Assembly (NCBI GenBank): GCA_037137555.1
Contig: JBAXKA010000013.1
Location: 1 to 23,811, forward strand
DNA: 23,811 nt
Direction: 5' to 3'
Source of the DNA: UBA9630 sp037137555
Lineage (GTDB): Bacteria > Patescibacteriota > Minisyncoccia > Moranbacterales > UBA2206
Both the position numbers and the translations under genes were made by a program. Within the stretch, counting starts at the first letter, position 1. Each line of letters begins with the position of its first letter. The notes below the pieces were generated by a model. The model did no database searches. It was not told the DNA's origin and saw only the letters and a program-made list of their open reading frames with translations. This document shows, one piece after another, positions 9,440 to 16,832 of this stretch.

Positions 9440-9467
9440 TTGACAATTATTGCTATTTTGCTATACT
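9440..9467 (+). promoter_or_regulatory. Consensus sigma-70 promoter on the plus strand
   Basis: TTGACA (9440-9445) and TATACT (9462-9467) are spaced by 16 nt. The -35 is perfect and the -10 has five of six consensus bases. It points rightward, against all neighbouring genes, and is followed within 20 nt by a strong hairpin, so it is best explained as the promoter of a short RNA. Confidence 0.55.
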
Positions 9468-9473
9468 AATTAT

Positions 9474-9530
9474 AGAATCACGATAAAGGGAGGTTCATAA
9501 GGTTTTGTCCTTATGCAATTGCCCTTTTTT
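9474..9530 (+). ncRNA. Candidate small RNA of about 57 nt between lysS and serS
   Basis: From the expected start near 9474 (7 nt after the -10) the transcript would carry about 11 unpaired bases, then one long hairpin (9485-9527) and a U-run. The inner stem is perfect: 9496-9502 (CATAAGG) with 9509-9515 (CCTTATG), loop TTTTGT. It continues through two A-U pairs and two G-U wobbles, past a bulge and a mismatch, to an outer stem AAAGGG (9485-9490) with CCCTTT (9522-9527). The RNA would be antisense to nothing coding, as it ends before the lysS 3' end at 9595. A second hairpin (TTGGAG 9543-9548 with CTCCAA 9558-9563) follows and could extend the transcript. I know no family that matches. The evidence is structural only. 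Confidence 0.4.
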
Positions 9531-9535
9531 ATTTT
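9485..9535 (+). terminator. Rho-independent terminator of the candidate small RNA
   Basis: A 16-17 bp interrupted stem (9485-9527) is directly followed by a T-run broken by one A (to 9535). On the plus strand this has the full form of an intrinsic terminator. On the minus strand the A-run before the stem is not matched by a T-run after it, so it would not serve lysS. Confidence 0.5.
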
Positions 9536-9594
9536 GCCCTTTTTGGAGCTTGCTATACTCCAATTTATATCTTAAATTATTCATAAAATCGATT

Positions 9595-11055
9595 TTATTC
9601 CTTACTCTTCATTGGTGGAAAAATAACTGTTTCGCGAATGGATTTATTCATCAAAAAGGAAAAAAATCGCTCGCTCATACCAAAACCAAAAGCTGGTGGC
9701 ATACCATATTCCAAAGCTTCCACAAAATCCTCATCAAGCATTTGCGCTTCAGCGTCTCCGGCTTCACGCGCTTTCATCTGTTGGAGAAAGCGATTTTTTT
9801 GATCAATTGGATCGTTGAGTTCAGAAAAAGCATTGCACAACTCACTTTTTCCTGCCACAATTTGCAATCGCAAAGTTTTCTTGGAATTTTTCGGATCAAT
9901 TTTTGCCAATGGTGAAACTTCCAGCGGATGCCCCACTAAAAAACAAGGTTGAATAAGCTTTTGTCTAACCGTTTTTTTATACAATAAATCAATCATCCGA
10001 CCAACGGAATAATTTGGTTCATATTTTATTTTTAACTCATCGGCTTTTGCTTTGAGAGTTTCGACAGATAAATCCAAATTCAAATCTAGTCCAGTTTCTT
10101 TTTTAAATTCCGTGAAATAATCCACCGCGGGAAATTTATTGCTCCAATTAATTTTATTGCCTTCGTATTCCGTTTCCAATCCGCCAGTCACTTTTTCAAC
10201 TACTTCGCGATACATTTTTTCACAAAATTCCATACCAGATTTGAAATCCCAGTAGCTAGCATAAAATTCAATATGATCAAACTCTTGCAAATGTTCCCGA
10301 TCAATTCCTTCGTTGCGAAAAACCCGACCAATCTCAAAAACTTTTTCATAGCCACCAACCAATAATCGCTTCAAGGGAAGTTCGAGAGAAATTCGCAAAT
10401 AAAAATCTTGATCCAAGGCGTTATGATGCGTCAAAAAAGGTTCAGCATCAGCACCACCAGGCGTATGCTCCAAAACCGGAGTTTGTACTTCCAGAAATTT
10501 TTCTGCCACTAGAAATTGTCGAATGGTTTGCCAAAAAATATTTTTTTTACGAAATATTTCTCGTGTTTCGCTATTGAGCATTAAATCTAAATATCTTTTT
10601 CGCAAAAGCACTTCCTCGTCTTTCAATCCAAAATATTCCGTCGGAATGGGACGAATATTTTTGGAAAGCACTTTCCAATCATGCACTTCTAAAGTTTTTT
10701 CTTCTTGTTTAGTTTTAAATAATTTTCCTGTTACTTGCACAAAATCGCCAATCTCAATATTTTTAGCAAATAATTTATATTTTTTTTCTTCAATATTATT
10801 TTTATTTAAAAAAATTTGAATTTTGCCAGTGCCATCTTCAATATGTGCAAAAGTTGAACCGCCCATTGGACGATTGGATTTCACACGACCAAGTAAAATT
10901 AAATTTCCCTGACCTTCTGTAAATAATTTATCAAATTGCTCCAGAGCTTCAAGATTTGTCATTGATCGCTCGCATTTTTCCGGATAAGCTTCCATGCCAA
11001 ACTCTTGAATATTTTTTAATTTTTCCAACTTGTTTTGAATAATATCTTCACGCAT
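9595..11055 (-). CDS. lysS: Lysyl-tRNA synthetase, class II
   Basis: The 486-aa enzyme charges tRNA-Lys. The N-terminal OB-fold anticodon-binding domain spans about residues 50-135 (LLGRVKSNRPMGGSTFAHIE at 54-73). The class II catalytic core follows: motif 1 region at about 155-195, motif 2 at 238-264 (VFEIGRVFRNEGIDREHLQE then FDHIEF), and motif 3 at 453-480. Motif 3 reads FGFGMSERFFSFL rather than the common GIGIDR form, but the ATP-binding arginine is kept at R463. The KSIRETVIFPPMK tail is typical. Length fits the short bacterial form. It has its own promoter candidate (11092-11120) and is separated from serS by 210 nt, so it is probably a single-gene unit. No T-box leader was found. Confidence 0.95.
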   Translation of the reverse strand: MREDIIQNKLEKLKNIQEFGMEAYPEKCERSMTNLEALEQFDKLFTEGQGNLILLGRVKSNRPMGGSTFAHIEDGTGKIQIFLNKNNIEEKKYKLFAKNIEIGDFVQVTGKLFKTKQEEKTLEVHDWKVLSKNIRPIPTEYFGLKDEEVLLRKRYLDLMLNSETREIFRKKNIFWQTIRQFLVAEKFLEVQTPVLEHTPGGADAEPFLTHHNALDQDFYLRISLELPLKRLLVGGYEKVFEIGRVFRNEGIDREHLQEFDHIEFYASYWDFKSGMEFCEKMYREVVEKVTGGLETEYEGNKINWSNKFPAVDYFTEFKKETGLDLNLDLSVETLKAKADELKIKYEPNYSVGRMIDLLYKKTVRQKLIQPCFLVGHPLEVSPLAKIDPKNSKKTLRLQIVAGKSELCNAFSELNDPIDQKNRFLQQMKAREAGDAEAQMLDEDFVEALEYGMPPAFGFGMSERFFSFLMNKSIRETVIFPPMKSKE

Positions 11056-11091
11056 AAAATAGTATATCTTTAAATTATTTACACCTCATTA

Positions 11092-11120
11092 ATGTTAGCG
11101 CATTTAGCGAGAATTGGCAA
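11092..11120 (-). promoter_or_regulatory. Candidate promoter of lysS
   Basis: On the minus strand TTGCCA (11115-11120) and TAACAT (11092-11097) are spaced by exactly 17 nt, giving an expected start near 11085 and a 5' UTR of about 30 nt. The -10 is weak (four of six). Confidence 0.4.
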
Positions 11121-11134
11121 TTTTCAAGAGAAAA

Positions 11135-12244
11135 TCAAATCTTCTCTCTGGCAATAATTTTTTTAAACATTATATAATTAGGATCCTGCTCAATTTCATT
11201 TTTTTTCCCATGCTTTATTGCATAATCCGCAAGAGTCAGAAAGGCAGTGGTAATTTTTCCAAATTCCTCATTAGTTGGACTTTGTAGATCTTTAATATTA
11301 TCCAGATTATTACTAAATTCCTCACTAATGCTCGCATAATCAGGAAATTCTTGAAGATCTTTTCCACTGAATAATCCCCAATACGAAGCAAAGGTAGTAA
11401 TTAATTTCATTTTTCTTAAAAAGGGCTGGGCTTTTTCGCCAATCATTCGCTGGTTAATTTTTTCTTCCTTAAATACCTCAATATCAAAATCATCCGTCCA
11501 TTTAGTTCCTCTAGTTGCCTGCTCAAAACTTGCCAACAGCGAATCCATATTATCCTCCGATCGCAAAGCCTTTCCATTTTTTAAAGTTTGAATGCGCTCA
11601 TCATAGACTCGAATTTGATCAATATTTCCCCGAAGACCTCTCTCAGCCGTTGCCAAGAAATATGCTTCAATTTCTGGATCATCTACTATTTGCTCTTTTT
11701 GTATACTGGCTAAAATATCGCCAGCTTTTTTACTATCACCTTGCTCTTCCATATCGCGAAATGATTCAAAGGCTAATTTGTATTGAAAATTATCAAAAAC
11801 TTTCCGATCGATTTCTTTGTCAAAGGCAGGCTTAAATTCTTGACCAGGATTTTCTTTTTTAAATTTATCAAAGGCATTTTGCAATTTACCTAAAATAAAT
11901 TGATCCTCACCACTCAGTCCGTCAAGAGATTTTTTGCCCGTTACATATTCAGAAATCTGTTCTACTGTCTCAGCAAGACGCTGTGAAAAGATATCTTTTT
12001 TATCTCTTGGAAGATCTGCATATAATTGTTCATATACTTTCCCTTTTTCCTTTTCTCTTTTAAATTCCTTCCTGAGAACCGCTTGGGTAATGGCTTTTCG
12101 TTTCGCAATCGCAGATTCTTGTTTTTTACGATCTAATGGCAAAGCCTTGCTTTCCAGTATCTCCGCCAATAATTCACTTGGCACTTCGTCATATTGAGAT
12201 GGACTTTTTGCTTTATTTTGTGTTGGTCTTTCTTGACTAACCAT
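11135..12244 (-). CDS. Hypothetical soluble, all-helical protein
   Basis: I do not recognise this 369-aa protein. It is highly charged and has no membrane segment, signal peptide or cysteine cluster. Residues 1-30 are polar and probably disordered. The rest is predicted by eye to be mostly alpha-helical, with K/E/R-rich amphipathic stretches (about 40-100), a run of short helices in the middle (about 110-240), and a C-terminal helical part ending about 10 residues before KKIIAREKI. The pattern resembles scaffold or repeat-type helical proteins, but no repeat register is clear. It stands alone: its own promoter (12287-12314) lies just past the ribosomal operon terminator, and lysS downstream has a separate promoter. 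Function cannot be inferred. Confidence 0.65.
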   Translation of the reverse strand: MVSQERPTQNKAKSPSQYDEVPSELLAEILESKALPLDRKKQESAIAKRKAITQAVLRKEFKREKEKGKVYEQLYADLPRDKKDIFSQRLAETVEQISEYVTGKKSLDGLSGEDQFILGKLQNAFDKFKKENPGQEFKPAFDKEIDRKVFDNFQYKLAFESFRDMEEQGDSKKAGDILASIQKEQIVDDPEIEAYFLATAERGLRGNIDQIRVYDERIQTLKNGKALRSEDNMDSLLASFEQATRGTKWTDDFDIEVFKEEKINQRMIGEKAQPFLRKMKLITTFASYWGLFSGKDLQEFPDYASISEEFSNNLDNIKDLQSPTNEEFGKITTAFLTLADYAIKHGKKNEIEQDPNYIMFKKIIAREKI

Positions 12245-12286
12245 TTTTTTAATTTTAATTATTATTTTACATTCTTTTCTGTGCCA

Positions 12287-12314
12287 ATAATATCATAGAA
12301 CGAGCATAAGTCAA
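12287..12314 (-). promoter_or_regulatory. Promoter of the helical hypothetical gene
   Basis: On the minus strand TTGACT (12309-12314) and TATTAT (12287-12292) are spaced by 16 nt, and a TGA before the -10 makes an extended -10. It sits between the rpsI terminator and the start at 12244. Confidence 0.5.
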
Positions 12315-12325
12315 AATTTAAAATT

Positions 12326-12365
12326 ACAAAAAAAGAAAAAAAGAAACGAGCATGTAGCTCGTTTC
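12326..12365 (-). terminator. Rho-independent terminator of the infA-rpsI operon
   Basis: A perfect 9-bp stem pairs 12343-12351 with 12357-12365 (GAAACGAGC and its complement) around a 5-nt loop. On the minus strand it is followed by T7-C-T7. It lies 25 nt after the rpsI stop. Confidence 0.85.
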
Positions 12366-12390
12366 TGCAAAATACAAAATATAAATAAAT

Positions 12391-12840
12391 TTAACGCTTT
12401 GCCCACTGCGGAGATTTGCGTGCTTTTTTTAGTCCTGGTTTTTTTCTTTCAACAATACGCGCATCACGAGTGAGAAAGCCTTGTGCCTTCAAAACTTTAC
12501 GCAAATTTTCATCAAATTTAATCAAAGATCGAGAAATTCCTAAACGAATTGCTTCTGCTTGTGCGTTAATTCCTCCTCCAACAACCTTCACAGTAACATT
12601 GAATTTATCTGCCAATCCAACGCAAGTCAGTGCTGATTTAACAGTTTCTGAAAAACGCAAAACAGAAAAATAAGCTGTCAATTCTTTGCCATTCACTAAA
12701 GTATCAACTGGCGTGTCGGTTGGATAAATACGCACCTGAGCAATAGCGGTTTTTCTTTTTCCCACAGCATAAAAATATTTTCCTGCTGTAACTTTTTCTT
12801 CCGACTCTTCATTTTTAGTTGTAACTTTTTTCTTATCCAT
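12391..12840 (-). CDS. rpsI: 30S ribosomal protein S9
   Basis: The 149-aa protein is uS9, whose C-terminal tail reaches into the ribosomal P site. After a polar 20-residue extension, the conserved start YFYAVGKRKTAIAQVRIYP (about 22-40) is seen, then the GGGINAQAEAIRLGISRSL segment in the centre and the basic tail LKKARKSPQWAKR ending in the invariant arginine. S9 is usually about 130 aa, and the excess is the N-terminal extension. It is the last gene of the operon, 23 nt after rplM, followed by a strong terminator. The rplM-rpsI order is almost universal in bacteria. Confidence 0.97.
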   Translation of the reverse strand: MDKKKVTTKNEESEEKVTAGKYFYAVGKRKTAIAQVRIYPTDTPVDTLVNGKELTAYFSVLRFSETVKSALTCVGLADKFNVTVKVVGGGINAQAEAIRLGISRSLIKFDENLRKVLKAQGFLTRDARIVERKKPGLKKARKSPQWAKR

Positions 12841-12863
12841 AATTTAAAATAGATTCATTATCA

Positions 12864-13256
12864 TTAGTTAGTTGTTCCATCTATTGTGTGCGTGTGTGTT
12901 GCATCAGTATAAATAAGCAGTCTCTTCATCATCTTGTCACGCAATTTATTTTTACAAAGCATTCCATAGACTGCATCTTTAATAATTTTGCGAGAATCTT
13001 TTTCCAGTTGCTCTTTTAATTTGGTTGCAGTAATTCCGCCTGGATAACCCGAAAAACGATAATAAATTTTCTTGTCTCCTTTGCCATAAGCAATCTTGAC
13101 ATTGTCAGAATTAATCACAACAACAAAATCCCCTCCATCAATGTGCGGAGTAAAATCAACTTTGTTTTTCCCGCGTAAAATTCTTGCAATTTCTGTTGAC
13201 ATGCGACCTGGCGTTTTATCTGAGGCATCGAAAAGATGATATTTTCTAATAATCAT
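12864..13256 (-). CDS. rplM: 50S ribosomal protein L13
   Basis: This is uL13, an early assembly protein of the large subunit. From the ATG at 13256 it has 130 aa, somewhat short of the usual 142 or so. YHLFDASDKTPGRMSTEIAR near the N-terminus, the HIDGGDFVVVINSDNVKI segment and the V-Y-G-M-L (often V-x-G-M-L-P) motif identify it. The longer in-frame start at 13286 would overlap rplQ by 26 nt and add ten residues (MLLLNLYIKF) that are not part of the family. The chosen start is 4 nt after the rplQ stop, consistent with translational coupling. Confidence 0.95.
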   Translation of the reverse strand: MIIRKYHLFDASDKTPGRMSTEIARILRGKNKVDFTPHIDGGDFVVVINSDNVKIAYGKGDKKIYYRFSGYPGGITATKLKEQLEKDSRKIIKDAVYGMLCKNKLRDKMMKRLLIYTDATHTHTIDGTTN

Positions 13257-13260
13257 AAAT

Positions 13261-13626
13261 TTAATATACAAATTCAATAATAGCAATCCTAGCTGAATCG
13301 CTTTTTCTTGGTGCTAATTTAATTATTCTGGCATAACCACTAGTTCTTTTTTCAAATTTATCCAAAAATTCGCCAGTCAATTTTTTCATGGCCATAGCTG
13401 GAATAAATTTCTTGAGATCACGCATCACGGCCAATTTATAGATAGGATCTTTTCCCTTTTTAGCTTTATTGATTAGACGATCAATTTTACCTTTAAGCTC
13501 CTTAGCCTTTGCTTCGGTCGTTTCAATTTTTTCTTGCATAATCAAACTACCTAGCATTGTTCGAAACAAAGCTTTTCTTTGACTTCTTTCTCGGCCTAAT
13601 TCTCTTCCCTTATTTTGATGTCGCAT
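13261..13626 (-). CDS. rplQ: 50S ribosomal protein L17
   Basis: The 121-aa protein is bL17, which lies near the exit tunnel of the large subunit. The N-terminus MRHQNKGRELGRERSQRKAL and the following F-R-T-M-L-G-S-L segment are diagnostic, as is the late GYARIIKLAPRKSDSA stretch. Length is typical. It lies 22 nt after rpoA, in the standard rpsD-rpoA-rplQ order, and is nearly fused with rplM downstream. Confidence 0.97.
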   Translation of the reverse strand: MRHQNKGRELGRERSQRKALFRTMLGSLIMQEKIETTEAKAKELKGKIDRLINKAKKGKDPIYKLAVMRDLKKFIPAMAMKKLTGEFLDKFEKRTSGYARIIKLAPRKSDSARIAIIEFVY

Positions 13627-13648
13627 AATTTTTACTTAAAAACGAGAT

Positions 13649-14623
13649 TTAATTTTCCTTTTTGAGATTAATTCCAAAATCTCCGATGGCTTTTTTGATT
13701 TCCTTAATTCCTTTTGCTCCCATTCCTTCCAATTCACCAAGTTGCACCTCAGTTAATTCCACAATATCTGCAATAGTGTCAAGCTTAGCCAACTCTAAAA
13801 TATTTAGTGTACGCGTAGAAAGATTTTTTAAGGCGATTACGGCTATTTTCATAGAATCGTCTGTGACATTTTTTTCTTTTACTTCAATCTCAGCTGGCGC
13901 TTCAATAATTTCCACTTCAGCTTCTTCTGCTACTTCGCTAATATTTGTTAATACAGAAAATTGATCACTTAATATTTTCACCGCTTGCGTGAAAGCTTCT
14001 TGTGGAGAAATACTACCGTCAGTTGCTACTTCCAGTTTAATTTTTTCAAAATCAGTTCTTTTTCCCACACGCATATTTTCAATTGTGTAGTTTACTCGAC
14101 GAATCGGAGTATAAATCGCATCCAATGCAATTTTGCCAACTTCTTTCACATCTCTTTTTTGCTGATCGACTGGCACATATCCAATACCATTTTCCACTTC
14201 CATCTCCATTTCAAATTCACCTTTTGCATTAGTAATAGTTGCGATTGGAGCATCTTTTGTAATTACCTCAACATCTGTTGGACATTTAATCATCCCAGCT
14301 GTGATGACTTTTTCACCTTTGACATTCAGTGTAACTGTTACAGTTTCATCTTTGTGAGATTTCAAACGCACTTGCTTTAAATTTAAAATAATTTGAATAA
14401 CATCTTCAAGCACATTAGGAATTGTCGAAAATTCATGCTTTACGCCCTTAATCTTAACAGAAACAATCGCAGAACCCGGCAAAGAAGAAAGCAAAACTCG
14501 TCGGAGAGCATTACCAACAGTTGTTCCATAGCCAGGATAACAACCATCAATTTCAAATTTACCCATTTTTTCATCAATGGGAATGTACTTAGGTTTTTGT
14601 GGAAGTGTTATTACTTGTTGCAT
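13649..14623 (-). CDS. rpoA: RNA polymerase subunit alpha
   Basis: The 324-aa protein is RNA polymerase alpha. The N-terminal dimerisation/assembly domain carries GCYPGYGTTVGNALRRVLLS (about 27-46). The acidic linker around 225-255 leads to the C-terminal UP-element-binding domain, with NLSTRTLNILELAKLDTIAD and the helix-hairpin-helix-like LEGMGAKGIKEIKKAIGDFG near the end. Length is normal. An upstream in-frame ATG at 14686 would add 21 residues unlike any alpha N-terminus, and that stretch contains a stable hairpin. I therefore start at 14623, where MQQVITLPQKPKY matches family starts. The 70-nt gap to rpsD is long for this operon. Confidence 0.96.
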   Translation of the reverse strand: MQQVITLPQKPKYIPIDEKMGKFEIDGCYPGYGTTVGNALRRVLLSSLPGSAIVSVKIKGVKHEFSTIPNVLEDVIQIILNLKQVRLKSHKDETVTVTLNVKGEKVITAGMIKCPTDVEVITKDAPIATITNAKGEFEMEMEVENGIGYVPVDQQKRDVKEVGKIALDAIYTPIRRVNYTIENMRVGKRTDFEKIKLEVATDGSISPQEAFTQAVKILSDQFSVLTNISEVAEEAEVEIIEAPAEIEVKEKNVTDDSMKIAVIALKNLSTRTLNILELAKLDTIADIVELTEVQLGELEGMGAKGIKEIKKAIGDFGINLKKEN

Positions 14624-14647
14624 TTGTTTAAAAAATTTAATAATTAG

Positions 14648-14684
14648 GGGAACAAAGAGTAGTTTCCTAGACTTACCCGTTCCC
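14648..14684 (-). other. Hairpin in the rpsD-rpoA junction
   Basis: On the minus strand GGGAAC (14679-14684) pairs with GTTCCC (14648-14653). An inner stem GGGTA/TACTC with one G-U pair follows after a 3-nt one-sided bulge, and a loop of 12 nt closes it. It lies between the rpsD stop and the rpoA ATG at 14623. It could be a processing or protein-binding site (rpsD encodes S4, a known regulator of the alpha operon in E. coli). That role is inference. Confidence 0.4.
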
Positions 14685-14693
14685 ATATTTTAA

Positions 14694-15329
14694 TTATCGC
14701 GAATAATATTCTACAACGATCTGAGCATCAACATTTGTGCCAATCTCTTCTCGTTTTGGCAAGCTAACGACTTTGCCTTCAAGTTTTTGATGATCGAAAA
14801 TAATCCAACTTGGAAAATCTTGTTTATTTTTCAAAACTTGTTCCATATTTTTAAAATAATTCTTTTGCTCCTTGCCAGCTTTAATACTGATTGTTTGCCC
14901 AACTTTTACAGCACAAGAAGGAATGGAAACTTTTTTACCATCGACTGATATGAGTCCATGATTAACTAATTGGCGTGATTGAGCACGCGAACTACCAAAT
15001 CCCATACGATAAACGACATTATCCAATCTCGTTTCCAAACGAATGAGCAACAAATCTCCCGTTACGCCCTTTTTTCCGCTGACATCATCGAAATGTTTTC
15101 TAAATTGTTTTTCCAAAACACCATAAATGCGTTTAATTTTTTGTTTAGCACTTAATTGAATGCCATATTCACTACGATTACCACGAGACATTTTTTTGCC
15201 ATGTACTCCGGGAATATAAGCGCGTTTAACCATTCCACATTTTGGACCATTGCAACGATCACCTTTTAGGAAAAGTTTTTCCATTGCTCTGCGACATTTT
15301 CGACATTGTGCTTGGGTATCTCTTGCCAT
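14694..15329 (-). CDS. rpsD: 30S ribosomal protein S4, zinc-binding form
   Basis: The 211-aa protein is uS4, a primary 16S rRNA binder that starts assembly of the 30S body. The N-terminal part has a complete zinc motif: C9 and C12 (CRKC), C26 and C31 (CNGPKC), so it is the C+ form. IPGVHGKKMSRGNRSEYGIQ (39-58) is conserved. The S4 RNA-binding domain is centred on RLETRLDNVVYRMGFGSSRA (96-115), then QSRQLVNHGLISVDGKKV. Length is typical. It is 49 nt after rpsK and upstream of rpoA, as in the alpha operon of many bacteria. Confidence 0.97.
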   Translation of the reverse strand: MARDTQAQCRKCRRAMEKLFLKGDRCNGPKCGMVKRAYIPGVHGKKMSRGNRSEYGIQLSAKQKIKRIYGVLEKQFRKHFDDVSGKKGVTGDLLLIRLETRLDNVVYRMGFGSSRAQSRQLVNHGLISVDGKKVSIPSCAVKVGQTISIKAGKEQKNYFKNMEQVLKNKQDFPSWIIFDHQKLEGKVVSLPKREEIGTNVDAQIVVEYYSR

Positions 15330-15378
15330 ATGCTCTTTCTAAAATAAATAAGTTATATATTTTTGCTTATCTTTAAAA

Positions 15379-15852
15379 TTAAATTCGTCGTGGTTTTTTT
15401 GCTCGACAACCATTATGTGGAATTGGTGTTGTATCTTTAATCAATGTAATTTCAAAACCATTATTAGCCAACGCACGAATAGAAGCTTCTCGTCCCGAAC
15501 CAACTCCGCGAACAAACACTTCCAATTCTTTCATACCATATTTTCGCACCTTTTCGCTGACATTGGCCACTACTTGTGTTGCGGCATATGGAGTGGCTTT
15601 TTTTGCACCCTTAAAACCCAGAAGTCCCGATGAACACCAGCCCAAAACACCACCAACATTATCTGAAATATTGATAATTGTATTATTATATGAACATTTT
15701 ATGGTTGCTCGGCCTTTTAGGATTTGCTTCTTAGCTTTTTTGATTTTTTTCTTTTCCTCTAATTTCATTTCTTCGTCAGTCACCACATCTAAGGTTTCCG
15801 CCGTTGAAGCAGTCGCATCGAGATCTTTTTTTTGTTCTGTATCTTTCGCCAT
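15379..15852 (-). CDS. rpsK: 30S ribosomal protein S11 with N-terminal extension
   Basis: The 157-aa protein is uS11, which lines the mRNA exit region of the platform. The conserved body starts near residue 47: ATIKCSYNNTIINISDNVGG, then the GFKGAKKATPYAATQVV segment, VRGVGSGREASIRAL, and the tail PIPHNGCRAKKPRRI. The first 45 residues are an extra stretch, acidic then lysine-rich (EEKKKIKKAKKQ), longer than the short basic start seen in most bacteria (about 129 aa total). An internal ATG at residue 29 would remove the acidic part, so the true start is not certain. Confidence 0.95.
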   Translation of the reverse strand: MAKDTEQKKDLDATASTAETLDVVTDEEMKLEEKKKIKKAKKQILKGRATIKCSYNNTIINISDNVGGVLGWCSSGLLGFKGAKKATPYAATQVVANVSEKVRKYGMKELEVFVRGVGSGREASIRALANNGFEITLIKDTTPIPHNGCRAKKPRRI

Positions 15853-15877
15853 AATAATATAAACTATTAAAAAATTT

Positions 15878-16264
15878 TTAGGTCTTTTCTGTCTTCACTC
15901 TGCCTGATCCCATAGTTCTTCGCACATTACCTCGCACTGTGCGATTATTGGTCTTAGTTCTTTGTCCTCGCACTGGCAAACCTCTCTGATGACGAGTTCC
16001 ACGATAACATCCGACTTCTTTTAGTCGTTTCACATTATCTCTTACTTCTAATTTCAAATCCCCTTCAATCTTGATTTTCTTTTCAACATAACTGCGAATA
16101 CTATTTTGCTCCTCTTCTGTCAAATCTTTCGTTCTTTTATTTTTATCGATTTTTAGCTCAGTCAAAATGTCCCCCGAAATATTTTTACCCACTCCAAAGA
16201 TATAAGTAAGTGAGATTTCGATTCTTTTATTGTCAGGAATATTTACTCCAGCGATTCTTAACAT
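15878..16264 (-). CDS. rpsM: 30S ribosomal protein S13
   Basis: The 128-aa protein is uS13, found in the head of the 30S subunit and touching tRNA and the B1 bridges. RIAGVNIPDNKRIEISLTYI (3-22), FGVGKNISGDILTEL, and the C-terminal GCYRGTRHQRGLPVRGQRTK (86-105) with TNNRTVRGNVRRTMG are diagnostic. Length is normal. It lies 36 nt after rpmJ. Confidence 0.97.
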   Translation of the reverse strand: MLRIAGVNIPDNKRIEISLTYIFGVGKNISGDILTELKIDKNKRTKDLTEEEQNSIRSYVEKKIKIEGDLKLEVRDNVKRLKEVGCYRGTRHQRGLPVRGQRTKTNNRTVRGNVRRTMGSGRVKTEKT

Positions 16265-16300
16265 ATTGATAATTCTTGCTACTGATTAAAAATTTTCTAA

Positions 16301-16414
16301 TTAGCCTTGGCGTTGTTTGTGTTTTGGATTAGAACAAATCACAAAAAGCACACCTTTTCTTTTAACTGTTTTACATTTATCACAAATTTTTCTAACGGAT
16401 GCCTTAACTTTCAT
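16301..16414 (-). CDS. rpmJ: 50S ribosomal protein L36
   Basis: Translating the minus strand from the ATG at 16414 gives a 37-aa protein starting MKVKASVRKICDKCK and ending PKHKQRQG. This is bL36, the smallest ribosomal protein. The zinc ligands C11, C14, C27 and H32 are all present, so it is the zinc-binding form. Position between infA (18 nt away) and rpsM (36 nt) is the standard one. It is short enough to be missed by length-limited gene finding. Confidence 0.96.
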   Translation of the reverse strand: MKVKASVRKICDKCKTVKRKGVLFVICSNPKHKQRQG

Positions 16415-16432
16415 ATATTTTTACAAATTTTT

Positions 16433-16654
16433 TTATTTAAGCCTTTGAACTACTCGTCCCTTAGTTAAATCATAAGGACTCATTTCCACTAATACACGAT
16501 CTCCAGGAATTAAACGAATATAATTTACACGCATTTTTCCAGAAATATAAGCAAAAATTTCATGACTATTTGGCAACTTAACTTTAAAAGTTGCGTTGGG
16601 CAAAAGCTCAACAACCACACCTTCTAATTTTACTATTTCTTTATCTTGTGCCAT
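16433..16654 (-). CDS. infA: Translation initiation factor IF-1
   Basis: The 73-aa protein is IF-1, an OB-fold factor that occupies the A site during initiation. KLEGVVVELLPNATFKVKLP (about 9-28), the SGKMRVNYIRLIPGDRV segment (38-54) and SPYDLTKGRVVQRLK at the end identify it clearly. Length is the family norm (about 72). It is the first gene of the operon. Its start lies about 170 nt after the expected transcription start, behind a structured leader. Confidence 0.97.
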   Translation of the reverse strand: MAQDKEIVKLEGVVVELLPNATFKVKLPNSHEIFAYISGKMRVNYIRLIPGDRVLVEMSPYDLTKGRVVQRLK

Positions 16655-16682
16655 AAATTATTTTTAGCATTATATTGAAAAT

Positions 16683-16783
16683 AAAAAAATAGACGGAATT
16701 TCTCAAAGCATTACAACGAAAAGCATTCATACTTTCAATAGTAGTCTTTGAGAAAAATAGATAATCCAAGTTCTTGTAGTCTA
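16683..16783 (-). promoter_or_regulatory. Structured 5' leader of the infA operon, attenuator-like
   Basis: On the minus strand an outer stem pairs TAGAC (16779-16783) with GTCTA (16690-16694). Inside it a perfect 10-bp stem pairs 16746-16755 with 16699-16708 (CTTTGAGAAA on the plus strand right arm) around a 37-nt loop that can fold further. The outer stem is immediately followed by T7 (16683-16689), the form of an intrinsic terminator. Such leaders often serve autoregulation by a ribosomal protein, but no known motif is recognised here. Confidence 0.4.
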
Positions 16784-16832
16784 ATTTTTCCCTCTATCTG
16801 AACTTATATTCAATTTTATAATGTCTTTAATC

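Noticed and set aside
9385..9594. T-box or other amino-acid-sensing leader before serS
   Set aside because: No T-box consensus or specifier-loop structure could be found, and the strongest hairpin has its U-run on the opposite strand.
9505..9915. Plus-strand open frame across the serS-lysS gap and the lysS 3' end
   Set aside because: It starts with TTG inside the terminator hairpin, runs antisense through lysS, and its composition is that of a shadow frame.
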